NCBI GenBank assembly: GCA_002989075.1
Contig: PSQN01000001.1
Location: 1,729,153 to 1,793,152, forward strand
Reading direction: 5' to 3'
Length of the DNA: 64,000 bases
From: Arthonia radiata
Lineage: Eukaryota; Ascomycota; Arthoniomycetes; Arthoniales; Arthoniaceae
Part shown: positions 10,777 through 21,612 of the stretch, piece after piece
Layout: the number at the start of each line of letters is the position of its first letter
How positions within the stretch are numbered: the first letter of the stretch is position 1
Notes under the pieces: model-generated
What the model was told of the DNA's origin: nothing
Databases searched by the model: none
The model's input: only the letters and a program-made list of their open reading frames with translations
Position numbers and translations under genes: made by a program

Positions 10777-11524
10777 TGAGACGTCTGCGAACGAACGGCA
10801 TCGTTGCAATGGCAGTGACGGTAATTTTGTTTGTCTAGCAAATGAGAGTGGCTGGTAGTAATGAGATCCACGGACTACATTCCTGAGCGCGCAACGCGCA
10901 ACGCTCGTCGCAATACCTGAAGAGGTAATGTAATTGGTTTGATCAGCATGCCATCTGAAACTCGCTGGAATGTCCGAGACATGGACTATAGGGCAACGCA
11001 ACTCATTGGCTAATACGTGGTCGCTTGAACAGTGAATATCAGAAGACATCACCAGCTTGCCTGAAGCCGAGGAGAGTAGTTCTGCGAAGATGGTAACGAC
11101 CGCGCGCACAACTATTGCGACGCTTCCATGAGGATATCTTGACGCAATCATCACCGTCGCTCGGTTCAACGCATCCTCCATACTTTCGCGGTAATGGTAT
11201 CGCACTGTGCGCTCGATGTATTTGTTGTCGTCAGCATGGTCCTCGTCGTATCAGCGAGCCACGCTGTCACCCTCTCACTGTGCACACCGCCCACTGCTAC
11301 ACTACCGCTGGCGGCCTTAAAGCGTCGAACTTCATGCACTCGTTTTCGTTCCTGCTCGGATAACACACCTACTTTATCACGATCGGTGCCGGCACCGCTC
11401 CCTCTAGTTATCGCACATTCAGTCCTGCCCATTCAGACCTTATACATCTTCGACGCGCACTTCCTTCTTGTCAGACTTTACATCTATCCCCTTCTCACAG
11501 GCCACACGTACCGTATCCCTCAGA
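10777..11524. promoter_or_regulatory. Divergent intergenic region
   Basis: 748 bases between the GH16 start and the next plus-strand start. Pyrimidine-rich sequence precedes the plus-strand gene from about 11390 onward, typical of fungal core promoters. Nothing else was recognised. Confidence 0.35.
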
Positions 11525-12205
11525 ATGGCACCAACACCCCCCTCCCACCCCAAGAAGATCATCCGCCGCAAAGCCCCTCACCTCGGCTCCCTACGCTCTG
11601 CCTTCCACACTCCCTCCAATGTGTCCCACAATTTCAGCACGAAGCTCAACGCCCACCTCACGGATCAACTCCCTGTCCTAGCATCCATCAACCTAACTCG
11701 CGTCGCCTCCCAGCGCAACACCAAAGCGCGCCTACACCCGCTGCATCTAACCAAACACGGCGCGGTGGCGCAGCCGATGTACTCACCTTATAGGCCGTAT
11801 ACGCCTTATCGAGCTGGACAGCTTGAAGAGATCAAGGAGGGGAGCGGTGAGTCTGGACGTGGTAAGTGCGATCAATGCGAGGCTAGAGGTGAAGATCAGC
11901 CGCCGAAACTCGCCCTGAACGCTTCCACTTTCGAGCCGCTCGATCTAGATATGGACATCTTCGGCAATGAGTGTATGCCGAACTGGAAGGGGACGGCGCG
12001 GCCTCGTGCTCATGCGTTCTCCCTGCATCTTAACACGCGCGAAGGCAAGTCGTCACCTCCGCCTTCGACGCAGCGCCGCCAGGTGTTCGGCCTTTCGCCG
12101 CCTCTGCCTACGGCAGCCAAGGGCTGGGAGCAGGCGCTTGATGAAGCGTTTGAGGTTGCTGATCGGTTTGCAAAGACGTTTCAGCGTGAGCAGGTGTTGG
12201 CGTAG
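11525..12205 (+). CDS. Hypothetical protein, basic N-terminus
   Basis: The first ATG in a long open frame; 226 residues, no intron needed. The N-terminus is basic and proline-rich (KKIIRRKAPH, a possible nuclear signal). A lone CDQC pair lies mid-protein. The segment FEPLDLDMDIFG and the helical end (KGWEQALDEAFEVADRFAK) look conserved in style. No family was recognised. It has the codon use of neighbouring real genes (strong preference for C/G third positions at the start). Confidence 0.55.
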   Translation: MAPTPPSHPKKIIRRKAPHLGSLRSAFHTPSNVSHNFSTKLNAHLTDQLPVLASINLTRVASQRNTKARLHPLHLTKHGAVAQPMYSPYRPYTPYRAGQLEEIKEGSGESGRGKCDQCEARGEDQPPKLALNASTFEPLDLDMDIFGNECMPNWKGTARPRAHAFSLHLNTREGKSSPPPSTQRRQVFGLSPPLPTAAKGWEQALDEAFEVADRFAKTFQREQVLA

Positions 12206-13008
12206 TCAACGGTTGATGGTGCGAATACCGCGAACGCTGCCAAAGTGCCTAGTGAGTGGCTGGGCCACAGGGGAACAAGCAGTTGAAAGCATTGAATGCG
12301 ATCATTCACTAACAATGAAAAGTGTACCTGTACAATCTTGCGAGTCTTCCACCTTTGCACAACAGGATGAGAATTCTCACGCGCCCAATACTTATGAAAG
12401 TCACTTGCGTGCTGACCAGTAGACCTCGAGTAAGAGTAAGCCCGTTGAACGCAATGAAATTCCTTAGGAAGAAAGCGCGATCAAAGTTGTTTTCAAATCC
12501 TGCAACGTTGACGTAAGCAAGAGCCAGGCTGAGGTCGATGACCCAGCCTCAACCGCCTGTTTTACAACTGCGGACAAGGAGATGGCTTTGCAGTATGTAA
12601 GCCATTAAGTAGAGAGTTTTTCGATATACGTCGCCGAATTACAGGCAGATTGCTGAGTTACCGCTGTGAGATGCTGTTTTACAGCCAAGCAATGGTTGAA
12701 ATGCCTGGTACATCGTTTGATTAGTTCGTGATGCCCGCACAACGGTCCCTGAAACCAGCCTAAGAGTTCGAATGACGAATTCGTCTCACGCTGTTATCAA
12801 TCCTTCTTGTCTGAGCCAACATGAGCAGGGCGAGGTTTCCAAACAAAGTCAAATTCAACGAAAATTACTTGATGCAGTATATATTGCTCAAAATTGGACA
12901 GGGTATCTCTATATTGCGTCTGACTGGCTCAAAATCGCAGACTAGACAGTTTCAATTCCAGTGCCGTCTTTGCCCATTCCCCTATCATGATCCATACCAT
13001 GATCCATA
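12206..13008. other. Convergent intergenic region
   Basis: About 800 bases between two 3' ends, AT-richer than the flanks from about 12580 onward. It contains only short frames. A small tandem repeat sits at its right end (listed separately). Confidence 0.4.
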
Positions 13009-13009
13009 T
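12986..13009. repeat. Two-copy 12-bp tandem repeat (CATGATCCATAC/T)
   Basis: The unit catgatccata occurs at 12986 and again at 12998, directly beside the rxt3 stop codon. Probably slippage; no function inferred. Confidence 0.5.
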
Positions 13010-16000
13010 CATGCTGCCACCATCCCATTCACTGCCTTATGAGCAGCCTTGATCCTTCTCGGCACGCCACACCGTGCCATGCTGCGCCTGTTCTCCGCAA
13101 GCCGCTTCGCCGTAGCCTTCGCACCCTTCTCTGACCACCTCGACTCTGGTCCTTCATCAACCCACTCAATCTTATGGATCTTGAAACTCATACCGTCGTG
13201 GTTGTCGCCCCAAGCGCGGCTGCGCATACCGTGCCATGTGCAGGGCGAGTATTTTTCCAGCGGTGGGAGTATCAGAATAGTGACATGCGCGTCACGGTTG
13301 GGCGGTGGTGGCACCGGGCCTGTTTCAGGCGGGTCTGACAACACGTTGGCAGCCTCTGGCTTCGAATCGGCAGACTTATTGAGTGTGCCCTCGCCGTTCA
13401 CGCCGCCGTTAGTGGACGAAGAGTTGAGCTCCAACATGGACACATCCACCTCTTCAGACCACGCGCCGCGGATCCAACCGGAGTGGATAGCAGCCGCCAG
13501 GACGTCCGAGTCGTCTGTGTATACGTCTGTGCCCCATACTTGACGTTCCGAAACCACGTGCTCTCGTAATCGGTCTGCTAAAAGGTCTCGCGGGATACGC
13601 AAAGTAAAGGTACAATTCTCTTTGCCTTCAAACAGTGGAAGTGGCTTGGACTTGGAGGCGAACTGAAATTTGAAGAAGGACGGCGTTGACGCTCGAGGAG
13701 GGGTAATGCTAGGAGCGTATAGCTGCGATCCTAAGTGCTTGCGCGGGAGGGTTGAGACACTCTTAACGAGCGGATTCGTCATGATCGTTGTCACTGGACG
13801 TGTGAAGTCAATTGCAGTGGGAGTGAGGGGAGTGCGATGATGGTGGTGATGGTGTAGACCATGATGATGGTGACCACGAAGGCCCGATGGTGTTGCTGGT
13901 CCATTTGGCAGACTGTTATTGAACGCGAGCTGGTTGAACGGCGTGCTGCTAATGCGGCGTGCAAGCAGATTCGTTGGCGTATCCTCGTCTGCCTTTGCGA
14001 TTCGATGATGATGACTGTGTCGCGTTAGCATCGTGTTGTTATCGCGAGCTGAGAGTGCCGCGACATACTGAGGGCCCAAAGGATGATGATGGTGATGGGG
14101 CGTTGCGTGAATGTGTTTCGCCCTCTTGCCTCTTGTGAATCCAGGTGTCATGCGACCTTCAATACCATCCATGTCAACTCGACCATTTGCTTCATATGCT
14201 CGCTTTAAGCGCTCGACTCCGGGTGAGCCAGAAGGCCGGTCCCATATTCCGTCAGGATGTGAAGTTCTGCGATCGTTGTCTACCCCATGCAAGCCACGGT
14301 TGGGAGTGGGAGAGCCGTTTGAGTTTGGAGCCATTGGAACAGGCGTGCTTCCTACGCCACTGCCGAGTCCAGAAAACATGCGTCCGAACTCGCTCTTGAT
14401 TGTTGGATCTCGAGCAGAGCCCACAGGTTGGCTGGACGCTCCTTGCACGGCTTGGGGTAATGGCGACGACCGCTCGAGGCGTCGATGCGAATCTTGACTC
14501 GCACCCAGAATCGAACGGTGAGACATCTGAGAATCCTCAAGTGACTTTCGAAGATGAGCATCAAGTAGCGGCTTGGCGTGCCTTTCATTGAAGCTGTTGG
14601 TCGCACTTTCCGTCTGAGCACTCCGCTCGCCGAATGAGGGTATCGGCCGAGCGTATGGTCCGAAAGATGGACCATTTCCATTGGTGGCTCTGGGGTCATG
14701 CGGCAGGAAGGGGCCATACATTGGCCCTTCGAGCTGCTCTGGCGGTAATTGAGGCCCTTCTCGCGAAGCGATCGGGCGGTCCGCCTCACGAAGGTCAGCA
14801 ACTTGTCGAGGTGACCATCTCCCGTATTGCAAAGAACCATCCTCGCGCTCTGTACGACGAATAGGACTAGGAGGACGCGGTGGCGGTCCTTGGATGTGTC
14901 GTCCATTGGTGGGTTGGTATGGTGCGTACGAGGCTCTGGTGATGTCACTGAAAGCTCGATCGCGAGGACTGGGTGCAGACATCGACCCAACGTCGCGTTC
15001 CTCGCCATTGACTAGTCGAGCTGCGGGTCCTCGCTCTCTGTTCTGATGTGACATCGGTTCCTCGATACGGCTCCATTCTCCTCGAGATCTGGGCCGCACA
15101 TTCAATCCGGGCTGACTGAAGGGTCTGGACGGGCCAAAAGCATCACTGCTAGGCTGAAAGGCGCTTGTGGGAGAGGTTTTCGGAGACCCTGCGGACCCAG
15201 TGTGAGTACCCGAGCCTGAGCTGTTGGAGTATTGTATACTGTTTACGGGTCCGTACTGTGGAATTGAATGAGTAGGTGGCCTTGTGTCATTTCTAATGGG
15301 ACCGTAGGATGAAGTGTGACGCGGCGATAGAGGCTGACTGCCATGATGGCTCAGTGGCCGACCGTTGGAGATGGAGGGCGGAGACCAAGCTGGTGCGCGA
15401 GAGGTCGCAGGACTGTCTGTACCCATGATGGAAGAGATGGACATGTTGGCTGGGCGTTGGGTAGGCGAGGGTGCCGTTGTGTCTCTCGGCGGCCCATAGC
15501 TCGCAGGGCTCCTCAACGAGCCACGCGATAGGGGGTAAGACAGGGTGTTTGGAGGACTATGATGTGGTGATGAAGCTGGTGGCGGCATGTTGCGACTATA
15601 GAAAGAGAGGGCAGATGGAGGAGGTTGTGGTGCAGAGTCTGAAAGCGTCAGCCGGTGGCACTTGAGTCTTGTGGGTGCATGTGGACATGCCATGTTGATG
15701 TTCTCCACTGAGTGACGCTCTCCGCGGGTGGTCTCGGCCAAACGGCGGTTGGCGAGAGAAGGGGAAGGGAGGCGGAGGAGGTCCTGGTTGCAACACATCT
15801 CGGTGCTGCAGCTCTGATGGACGTGCTGAGTGAGCTGGTCAGCTAGAACGACTCTTCAGAAGAGATGGTAAGACAAAGACGCGTCGGAAGGGGATGGTAC
15901 ACACAAGCTCCGATGGCGCCTGCTGACTGCCAGTATGATGGCTGCGAATGGCCATTTTCTCGATTCTCGGCGTGTGAGTTGAGTCGAAAAGAATCTCTGT

Positions 16001-16139
16001 TGCGGTGAAAGGGATCTGGCGGGCCTATTTGGGGGTTGCTTTGCTGAGTTGAGGGACCGAGGGGAGGGTTGGAAGAGGAGGAGGGGCCCAGGAAGTTCGG
16101 GTTGGCGATGTAGCGGCGCTCTCGAGACTGTGGGTCCAT
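13009..16139 (-). CDS. rxt3: Rxt3, subunit of the Rpd3L histone deacetylase complex
   Basis: Proposed exons: complement 15905..16139, 15691..15825 and 13009..15638; 999 residues. The C-terminal third holds the Rxt3 domain: FEGKENCTFTLRIPR, then WGTDVYTDDSDVLAAAIHSG, then ILILPPLEKY. The long N-terminal part is disordered, rich in Pro, Ser and Gly, with histidine runs before the domain. Known role: chromatin repression as part of Rpd3L/Sin3. The start is MDPQSRERRY. Intron 1 (79 nt) is GT-AG. Intron 2 (52 nt) uses a GC donor (G|GCATGT) with acceptor CTTTCAG; this is inferred because it joins a Pro-rich frame to the main frame at normal intron length. A shorter model starting at 15588 cannot be excluded. 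It shares its promoter with btn1. Confidence 0.85.
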
Positions 16140-16568
16140 TCAGGGTATCTATGAACGGAACAAGCTTGAGGCCAGGTCTGAGTACGGAATTGAGGATGCG
16201 GACAGCGATGAAGCAATGAGAGAAGCCAAGCTAATAGTTGGAGTCGAACGCAAAAGTCGGTGGAGCAGATTGAGATCACACACGCGATCGGCAAACTGGG
16301 TCCCTACGCTACTCTCAGAACAGGCAAGCTCCCGCTTTAGCCGCTGTCTTTCCCGCGTCATCGGATCACCTGGCGCGTCATTTGCTCTCTTCTCATTCTT
16401 CCATCCCAACTCTCATTCGAATAGCAACGTCAACACGCTTGACAAGATTCTGTCTAGCAGTTGCGGCCCGTAGCAAAGAATCGCTTTGAACACCTTCCGG
16501 TAGCGACTGAGGTAGATTGAACTTGCCTGGCACCACCCCTGACGCAACCACCGCAAAACGCACAACGC
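16140..16568. promoter_or_regulatory. Divergent promoter between rxt3 and btn1
   Basis: 429 bases between two outward starts. No specific motif was identified. Confidence 0.45.
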
Positions 16569-17994
16569 ATGAGTGTCCAGGCTGCGTTGATGCAGTTCCT
16601 GAAGTCTTCATCAAATGTAAAGGCTCGTGTGGCCTTCGCCTTTTGGCTGTTCGGTATGCTGCGTCTTCCGCGCAGAGATTAAGATCGGATACGTTTCATT
16701 CTGACTTGGTAAGGTCTTATCAACAATGTCCTCTACGTTATCATCTTGTCCGCTGCAGTGGACTTGGTCCCATCCAACATCCCCAAGGCTATTGTCCTAC
16801 TCGCAGACATCTTTCCAGCTTTCGTCGCCAAACTAGTTGCTCCATATTTCATTCACGTTATCCCATATGGAGCCCGCATGTTTCTGTGTGCGGGACTGTC
16901 TGCAGGTGGCATGTTACTGGTCGCGTACACACCCAGCGTGTCAGTCAAACTCTTCGGCATAGGCGTCGCCAGTCTAGCTAGCGGACTAGGGGAGCTCACT
17001 TTCTTGGGTCTTACTCATTTCTACGGTCGTATCGGCATTGCAGGATTTTCCTCAGGTACGGGCGCAGCAGGTCTAATCGGAGCCGGTTACTATGCCTTTG
17101 CAACGACCACACTTGGTTTTAGTTCAAGCATTACCATCACGGTCTGTGCGGTTTTACCAGCAGCGATGGTCGTGTGTTACTATTTTGGACTTCCCAAGCT
17201 TGATGCGACCGCTGGGTACCGACGTTTGGAGACCTCGTTGACACGTCGAGCAAGCATGGAGGACGAAGAGGCAAGTAGCATGCTTGAAGACTCTGTCGCA
17301 TCGTCGTCTCTCCAGCATGACACACTTGCAACAGACAGATCTCGCAGCTCCAGCATGTCAGCGCATTATAAAGATAGTACATGGGCGACTTTCAAAAGCA
17401 ATTTGTTGCGGGCTCGGAGACTGATATATCCATAGTGAGTGGATTCAAGACCCACTCTATACTCTGTTGCTGCTAACATGTCATAGTATGCTACCCTTAT
17501 TCCTCGTCTACACAGCTGAATACGTTGCAATCAGCGGCGTGGCCCCCACACTGTTGTTTCCACTCGAGTCTTCACCCTTCCGCAACTTCCGAGATTTCTA
17601 CCCAGCCTACCAAGCCTTCTACCAAGCAGGCGTCTTCATTTCCAGATCATCGATACTCTTCCTTCGGATCGACAATATATATAAACCTTCGCTCCTACAG
17701 ATCGTCAACCTCGCGGTGTTGACTCTGCATGCTCTGTTTTACTTTGTCCCCAATGTATGGATCATCTTCGCCATCTTCCTCTGGACCGGCCTACTCGGTG
17801 GCGCAGTCTACGTCAACGCATTCGCCAAAATCAGCGACGAGGTCGAAGAGGAAGAACGTGAGTTCAGCCTGAGCGCGACGACGGTAGCTGACTCAACTGG
17901 AATCGTCTTTGCGAGCGTGATTGCCACGGCTTTAGAGCCAGCTGTATGCAGCTACCAGGTGTCGCGTGGGCGCGACTGGTGCCGACAGAGATAA
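16569..17994 (+). CDS. btn1: Btn1/CLN3 (battenin) lysosomal-vacuolar membrane protein
   Basis: Three exons: 16569..16653, 16714..17434 and 17487..17994; 437 residues, very close to human CLN3. The splices restore AFWLFG|LINNVLYV and LIYP|YMLPLFLVY. CLN3 signatures are seen: LSAAVDLV, KLVAPYFIHVIPY, LASGLGELTFLGLTHFY and the C-terminal YQVSRGRDWC. About ten hydrophobic segments give a polytopic vacuolar membrane protein, with an acidic Ser-rich loop between the halves. The family affects vacuolar pH, arginine transport and endosome-to-Golgi traffic in yeast. The start (MSVQAALMQ) is the first in-frame ATG after a stop at 16518. Confidence 0.93.
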
Positions 17995-18027
17995 TTGACG
18001 CCTGTACTGTGTCTGATGGCTCATTGC

Positions 18028-18489
18028 TCAAAAGTCTGAAACACGTCCATTGAAGCTCCAGTCGCCTTCCATCTGCTGCCATCTGATGGGGTTATTCTTG
18101 GGACCGCCAATCTCGCCTGTGCGTGGATCTGTGTCGCCTTCAAATTCTGGCGGTGCACCTCTTCGCACATTTGGGTGAAGTTCATCGCCTTTCTTAACAC
18201 CCGCTTTGACTGGCGTATCTCCGTTCGCTGAGGTTGTGCTTTGTACTGAAGCGGCGTTGACAGACTCTTGCTCTGGCTGTGCAAGTCTTGACTGTGGCGA
18301 CTGATTGATTTTGGGTGGCTGTCGAGGCGTCGAGAACGCGCCCGTAGACTGCTTTTGCAGCTGCTCAAAGATCTCTTGTTCTTCTTTGGGCAGTCTGGGT
18401 GGCGCTGGAGAGGGTGACCACGCCGTTAAGAGGCGGGATGACGTGGCGAAGGAGCGTCGTGTGAAAGATGCCGTGGCGCGAGAGATCAT
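18028..18489 (-). CDS. sdhaf4: Succinate dehydrogenase assembly factor 4, mitochondrial
   Basis: Intronless, 153 residues. The N-terminus is a mitochondrial presequence (Arg/Ser-rich, no acids: ISRATASFTRRSFATSSR). The C-terminal 30 residues are the DUF1674/SDHAF4 signature: RTGEIGGPKNNPIRW, GDWSFNGRVSDF. In the family this short domain binds flavinated Sdh1 and protects it before it joins Sdh2. The middle is low-complexity. The 3' end lies only 33 bases from the btn1 stop (convergent). It diverges from tryptophan synthase. Confidence 0.92.
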   Translation of the reverse strand: MISRATASFTRRSFATSSRLLTAWSPSPAPPRLPKEEQEIFEQLQKQSTGAFSTPRQPPKINQSPQSRLAQPEQESVNAASVQSTTSANGDTPVKAGVKKGDELHPNVRRGAPPEFEGDTDPRTGEIGGPKNNPIRWQQMEGDWSFNGRVSDF

Positions 18490-18839
18490 GTCCGTGGGCG
18501 CGACTTAGGGAACGGGGAATGTGATAATGAAGGCGACCAAGTGTATCTGCAATAAGAAGTGGACGCAGATCGTGGATGAGATGGAGAACGATCGAACCTC
18601 GGGGCTTGGCTGAGAAAATCCGAATGACATCGTTGGCCGTTTCCGCCGCGCACGTGGTGGACCCTGAGCGATCTCTTTCCGAGGGCTGAGCTTGTCCCGT
18701 CTGGGTCAAGCTCGTTGCAATCCGATCATCCGTTACTCATTGTTCCTGTACTTTTTCGAAGCCATTCTTACACTTCATTTGCCGCCGCCATACCATCGCA
18801 TTGAATTATTGTAAGCCCACACTGTTATAATTGGGCATC
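18490..18839. promoter_or_regulatory. Divergent promoter between sdhaf4 and tryptophan synthase
   Basis: 350 bases between the two start codons. A TTACTCAT element near 18735 is one mismatch from the Gcn4/CpcA site expected at amino-acid biosynthesis genes. This is a weak match and only suggestive. Confidence 0.35.
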
Positions 18840-21056
18840 ATGAATCACATCAAGAAAACCTTTGCGAAATGCAAAGCAGAAGGCCGGCCGGCCCTGGTGA
18901 CATATGTTACTGCTGGCTACCGGACGAAAGATGAAACACCAGAGGTCATGCTCGGCTTGGAGGCTGGCGGAGCAGATGTCATTGAGTTGGGCATGCCATT
19001 CACCGACCCTATCGCAGACGGGCCTACGATTCAAAAAAGCAATGTGGTGGCGTTGAAGAATGGCGTCAACCTACCTGACATCCTGAACATGGTGCGAACG
19101 GCGAGACGGAAGGGCTTGCGAGCCCCTGTATTATTAATGGGCTATTACAATCCCGTGCTCGCTTACGGCGAGGAGCGACTTTTCAGAGAAGCGAAGGAAG
19201 CCGGAATTGGTGGTTGGATAATTGCAGACTTGCCACCTGAAGAAGCCGTCCATTTCCGCAATCTAGCACGCAAGCAAGATCAGTCATTCGTCCCGCTAAT
19301 TGCTCCCAGTACCACTGAATCACGCATGAAGTTGCTTTGTAAGATCGCAGATTCATTCATCTATGTGGTTAGCCGTATGGGTGTCACGGGGGCGACGGGC
19401 TCCTTGAACGCTGCGCTACCAGAGCTAGTCGATAGAGTGCACAAGTACTCTGATAACACACCAGCTGCGGTTGGCTTCGGTGTTAGCACTCGTGAACACT
19501 TCTTGAGTGTAGCGTCAGTATCTGAGGGTGTTGTCATCGGCAGCCAGGTTATCAATGTGATCAAGAATGCGGCGGAATCTGGCGCAGCTAAGGCGGTAGA
19601 AGACTACTGCGCCTCGATCACCGAGCGAAGGCCTGGCAATCAGACTGTCGCTCCCACCACCAACGGCGCAAATGGGACACATGAGACCAACGGCACGAGG
19701 GGCGTCTACGATAATTTAGATCCGAAGGAGCCCAATGGTGTCTCTGTTGATAAGGTCCTTACCGATGAGGACACGCCAGACGGTCCCGGCTTAGCAGACC
19801 AGCTCGATGCACTGCAAATGAATGGCGACGCTGATCCAGATGCAGTGCCCCCTCGATTTGGCGAATTTGGTGGGCAGTACATTCCTGAGTCATTGATGAC
19901 AGCAATGGTGGAACTGGAAGCTGGCTTCCAAAAGGCCTTACATGACCCTTCGTTCTGGGCAGAGTTCAGAAGTTATTATCCCTACATGGGTCGCCCCGGC
20001 CAGCTGCACTTGGCTGATCGATTGACGGAACATGCGGGCGGAGCCAACATCTGGTTGAAACGAGAAGATCTAAACCACACTGGCAGTCACAAGATCAATA
20101 ATGCGCTTGGCCAGATTCTAATCGCCAGACGACTGGGAAAGACAGAGATCATCGCAGAGACTGGAGCCGGGCAACACGGCGTCGCGACAGCTACAGCGTG
20201 TGCGAAGTTTGGCATGAAGTGCACAGTCTACATGGGCGCGGAAGACGTACGAAGACAAGCTCTCAATGTGTTTCGCATGAAGATCTTAGGTGCGTCAGTG
20301 GTCGCTGTCGAGGCTGGCTCGCGGACGCTACGAGATGCGGTCAATGAGTGCATGCGCGCTTGGGTGGTCAACCTCAGTACGACACATTACATCATCGGCT
20401 CAGCACTGGGACCACATCCATTCCCAACCATGGTTCGTACCTTCCAATCTGTTATTGGCGACGAGACAAAGGTGCAAATGCAGGAAAAGCGAGGCAAGCT
20501 ACCAGATGTGGTGGTCGCCTGTGTGGGCGGCGGCAGCAACGCGTCGGGCATGTTCTACCCGTTTGCGAAAGATGAAAGCGTGAAGATGCTGGGTGTTGAG
20601 GCTGGCGGCGAGGGGCTAGAGTCGATGCGCCATGGAGCAACACTGTCATCGGGTTCCGGCGGCCAAAAGGGTGTCTTGCATGGCATGCGGACGTACATCT
20701 TACAGGATTCACATGGGCAGATCTCCGAGACACATTCGATATCCGCAGGTCTTGACTATCCAGGCGTAGGACCGGAGCTGGCGAGCTGGAAAGACACGCA
20801 ACGTGCGAAGTTCATTTCCGCTACAGACGCTGAAGCAATGGAAGGCTTCAGGATATTGAGCCAAATGGAGGGCATCATCCCAGCCTTGGAGACGTCGCAT
20901 GCAGTGTTCGCGGCTGTCGAGCTTGCAAAGAGCATGAAGAAGGGTGAAGACATTGTCATTTGTCTTAGCGGACGAGGTGATAAAGACGTGCAAAGCGTAG
21001 CGGATGAGCTGCCCCGGTTAGGCCCGAAGATAGGTTGGGGTCTGAGGTGTAAGTGA
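18840..21056 (+). CDS. trpB-trpA fusion (TRP5-like): Bifunctional tryptophan synthase (alpha-beta fusion)
   Basis: Intronless, 738 residues from ATG 18840 (a TTG nine bases earlier is not the start). The alpha domain is residues 1 to about 265, with the catalytic pair at Glu49 (VIELG) and Asp60 (PIADGP). A Gly/Asn-rich linker (about 266-330) joins it to the beta domain. There, [13 protein letters not shown] carries the PLP lysine (K418), followed by [10 protein letters not shown], the phosphate loop GGGSNA and GRGDKD. The enzyme makes tryptophan from indole-3-glycerol phosphate and serine in the cytosol. The alpha-beta order is the normal fungal fusion and all key residues are present. Confidence 0.97.
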   Translation: MNHIKKTFAKCKAEGRPALVTYVTAGYRTKDETPEVMLGLEAGGADVIELGMPFTDPIADGPTIQKSNVVALKNGVNLPDILNMVRTARRKGLRAPVLLMGYYNPVLAYGEERLFREAKEAGIGGWIIADLPPEEAVHFRNLARKQDQSFVPLIAPSTTESRMKLLCKIADSFIYVVSRMGVTGATGSLNAALPELVDRVHKYSDNTPAAVGFGVSTREHFLSVASVSEGVVIGSQVINVIKNAAESGAAKAVEDYCASITERRPGNQTVAPTTNGANGTHETNGTRGVYDNLDPKEPNGVSVDKVLTDEDTPDGPGLADQLDALQMNGDADPDAVPPRFGEFGGQYIPESLMTAMVELEAGFQKALHDPSFWAEFRSYYPYMGRPGQLHLADRLTEHAGGANIWLKREDLNHTGSHKINNALGQILIARRLGKTEIIAETGAGQHGVATATACAKFGMKCTVYMGAEDVRRQALNVFRMKILGASVVAVEAGSRTLRDAVNECMRAWVVNLSTTHYIIGSALGPHPFPTMVRTFQSVIGDETKVQMQEKRGKLPDVVVACVGGGSNASGMFYPFAKDESVKMLGVEAGGEGLESMRHGATLSSGSGGQKGVLHGMRTYILQDSHGQISETHSISAGLDYPGVGPELASWKDTQRAKFISATDAEAMEGFRILSQMEGIIPALETSHAVFAAVELAKSMKKGEDIVICLSGRGDKDVQSVADELPRLGPKIGWGLRCK

Positions 21057-21612
21057 CCTCTGGCTGTCAGTCTCACGGAAACGCTTTTGCTAATTCTGCT
21101 GTAGTTTAATCAACGAAGCATTTGCGCAGCGCCGGGGCGGTCGAGGAAGCTCTCGTTGAAGAAAAGCCATTGCTCGAAGGACTCAGTAGGCAATAGCGTA
21201 GACAGCCAATGGCAACGTTGATCAGCGCACGTTCCCGTGTGCTATAATAACTGATACTTGCTTCGCCGTTCCAGAGCGTAGTATGAAGCTGTCCCATGCC
21301 CATGATCTCGGCCAGAAGGACGATGTTGACGAAATGATAATGAGAAGGTGCCCCTGACCACCCTTGTCGGCGCCGTTGCGCCAGTTGCGTGTCAGGTCGG
21401 TGGTCCGTGCCCGTAATCGTGAATCCTCCGCATCGTCTCCAACGTGCGGAGAGAAGGTGGTTGGGGAAGTTCTTCTTGTTCGAAGGCCTTGTTTGACTGG
21501 TGGTGCATACTCGATTTTGACGACTGTCTGTCCGCTCGCTTGAATCTTTCCTTGCTCGACTCTCGACACTCCAGCATCGAGTCTCTGCCAACCTGGGCTC
21601 CATCCCACAACC
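21057..21612. promoter_or_regulatory. Intergenic, upstream of the TBC gene
   Basis: 556 bases between trp synthase and the TBC gene, same orientation. Only antisense chance frames are seen. Confidence 0.4.

Noticed and set aside
13009-15798. Single-exon rxt3 starting at MCCNQDL
   Set aside because: Upstream Pro-rich frame and good splice sites support a spliced N-terminus; the first residues of the single-frame version look like out-of-frame sequence.
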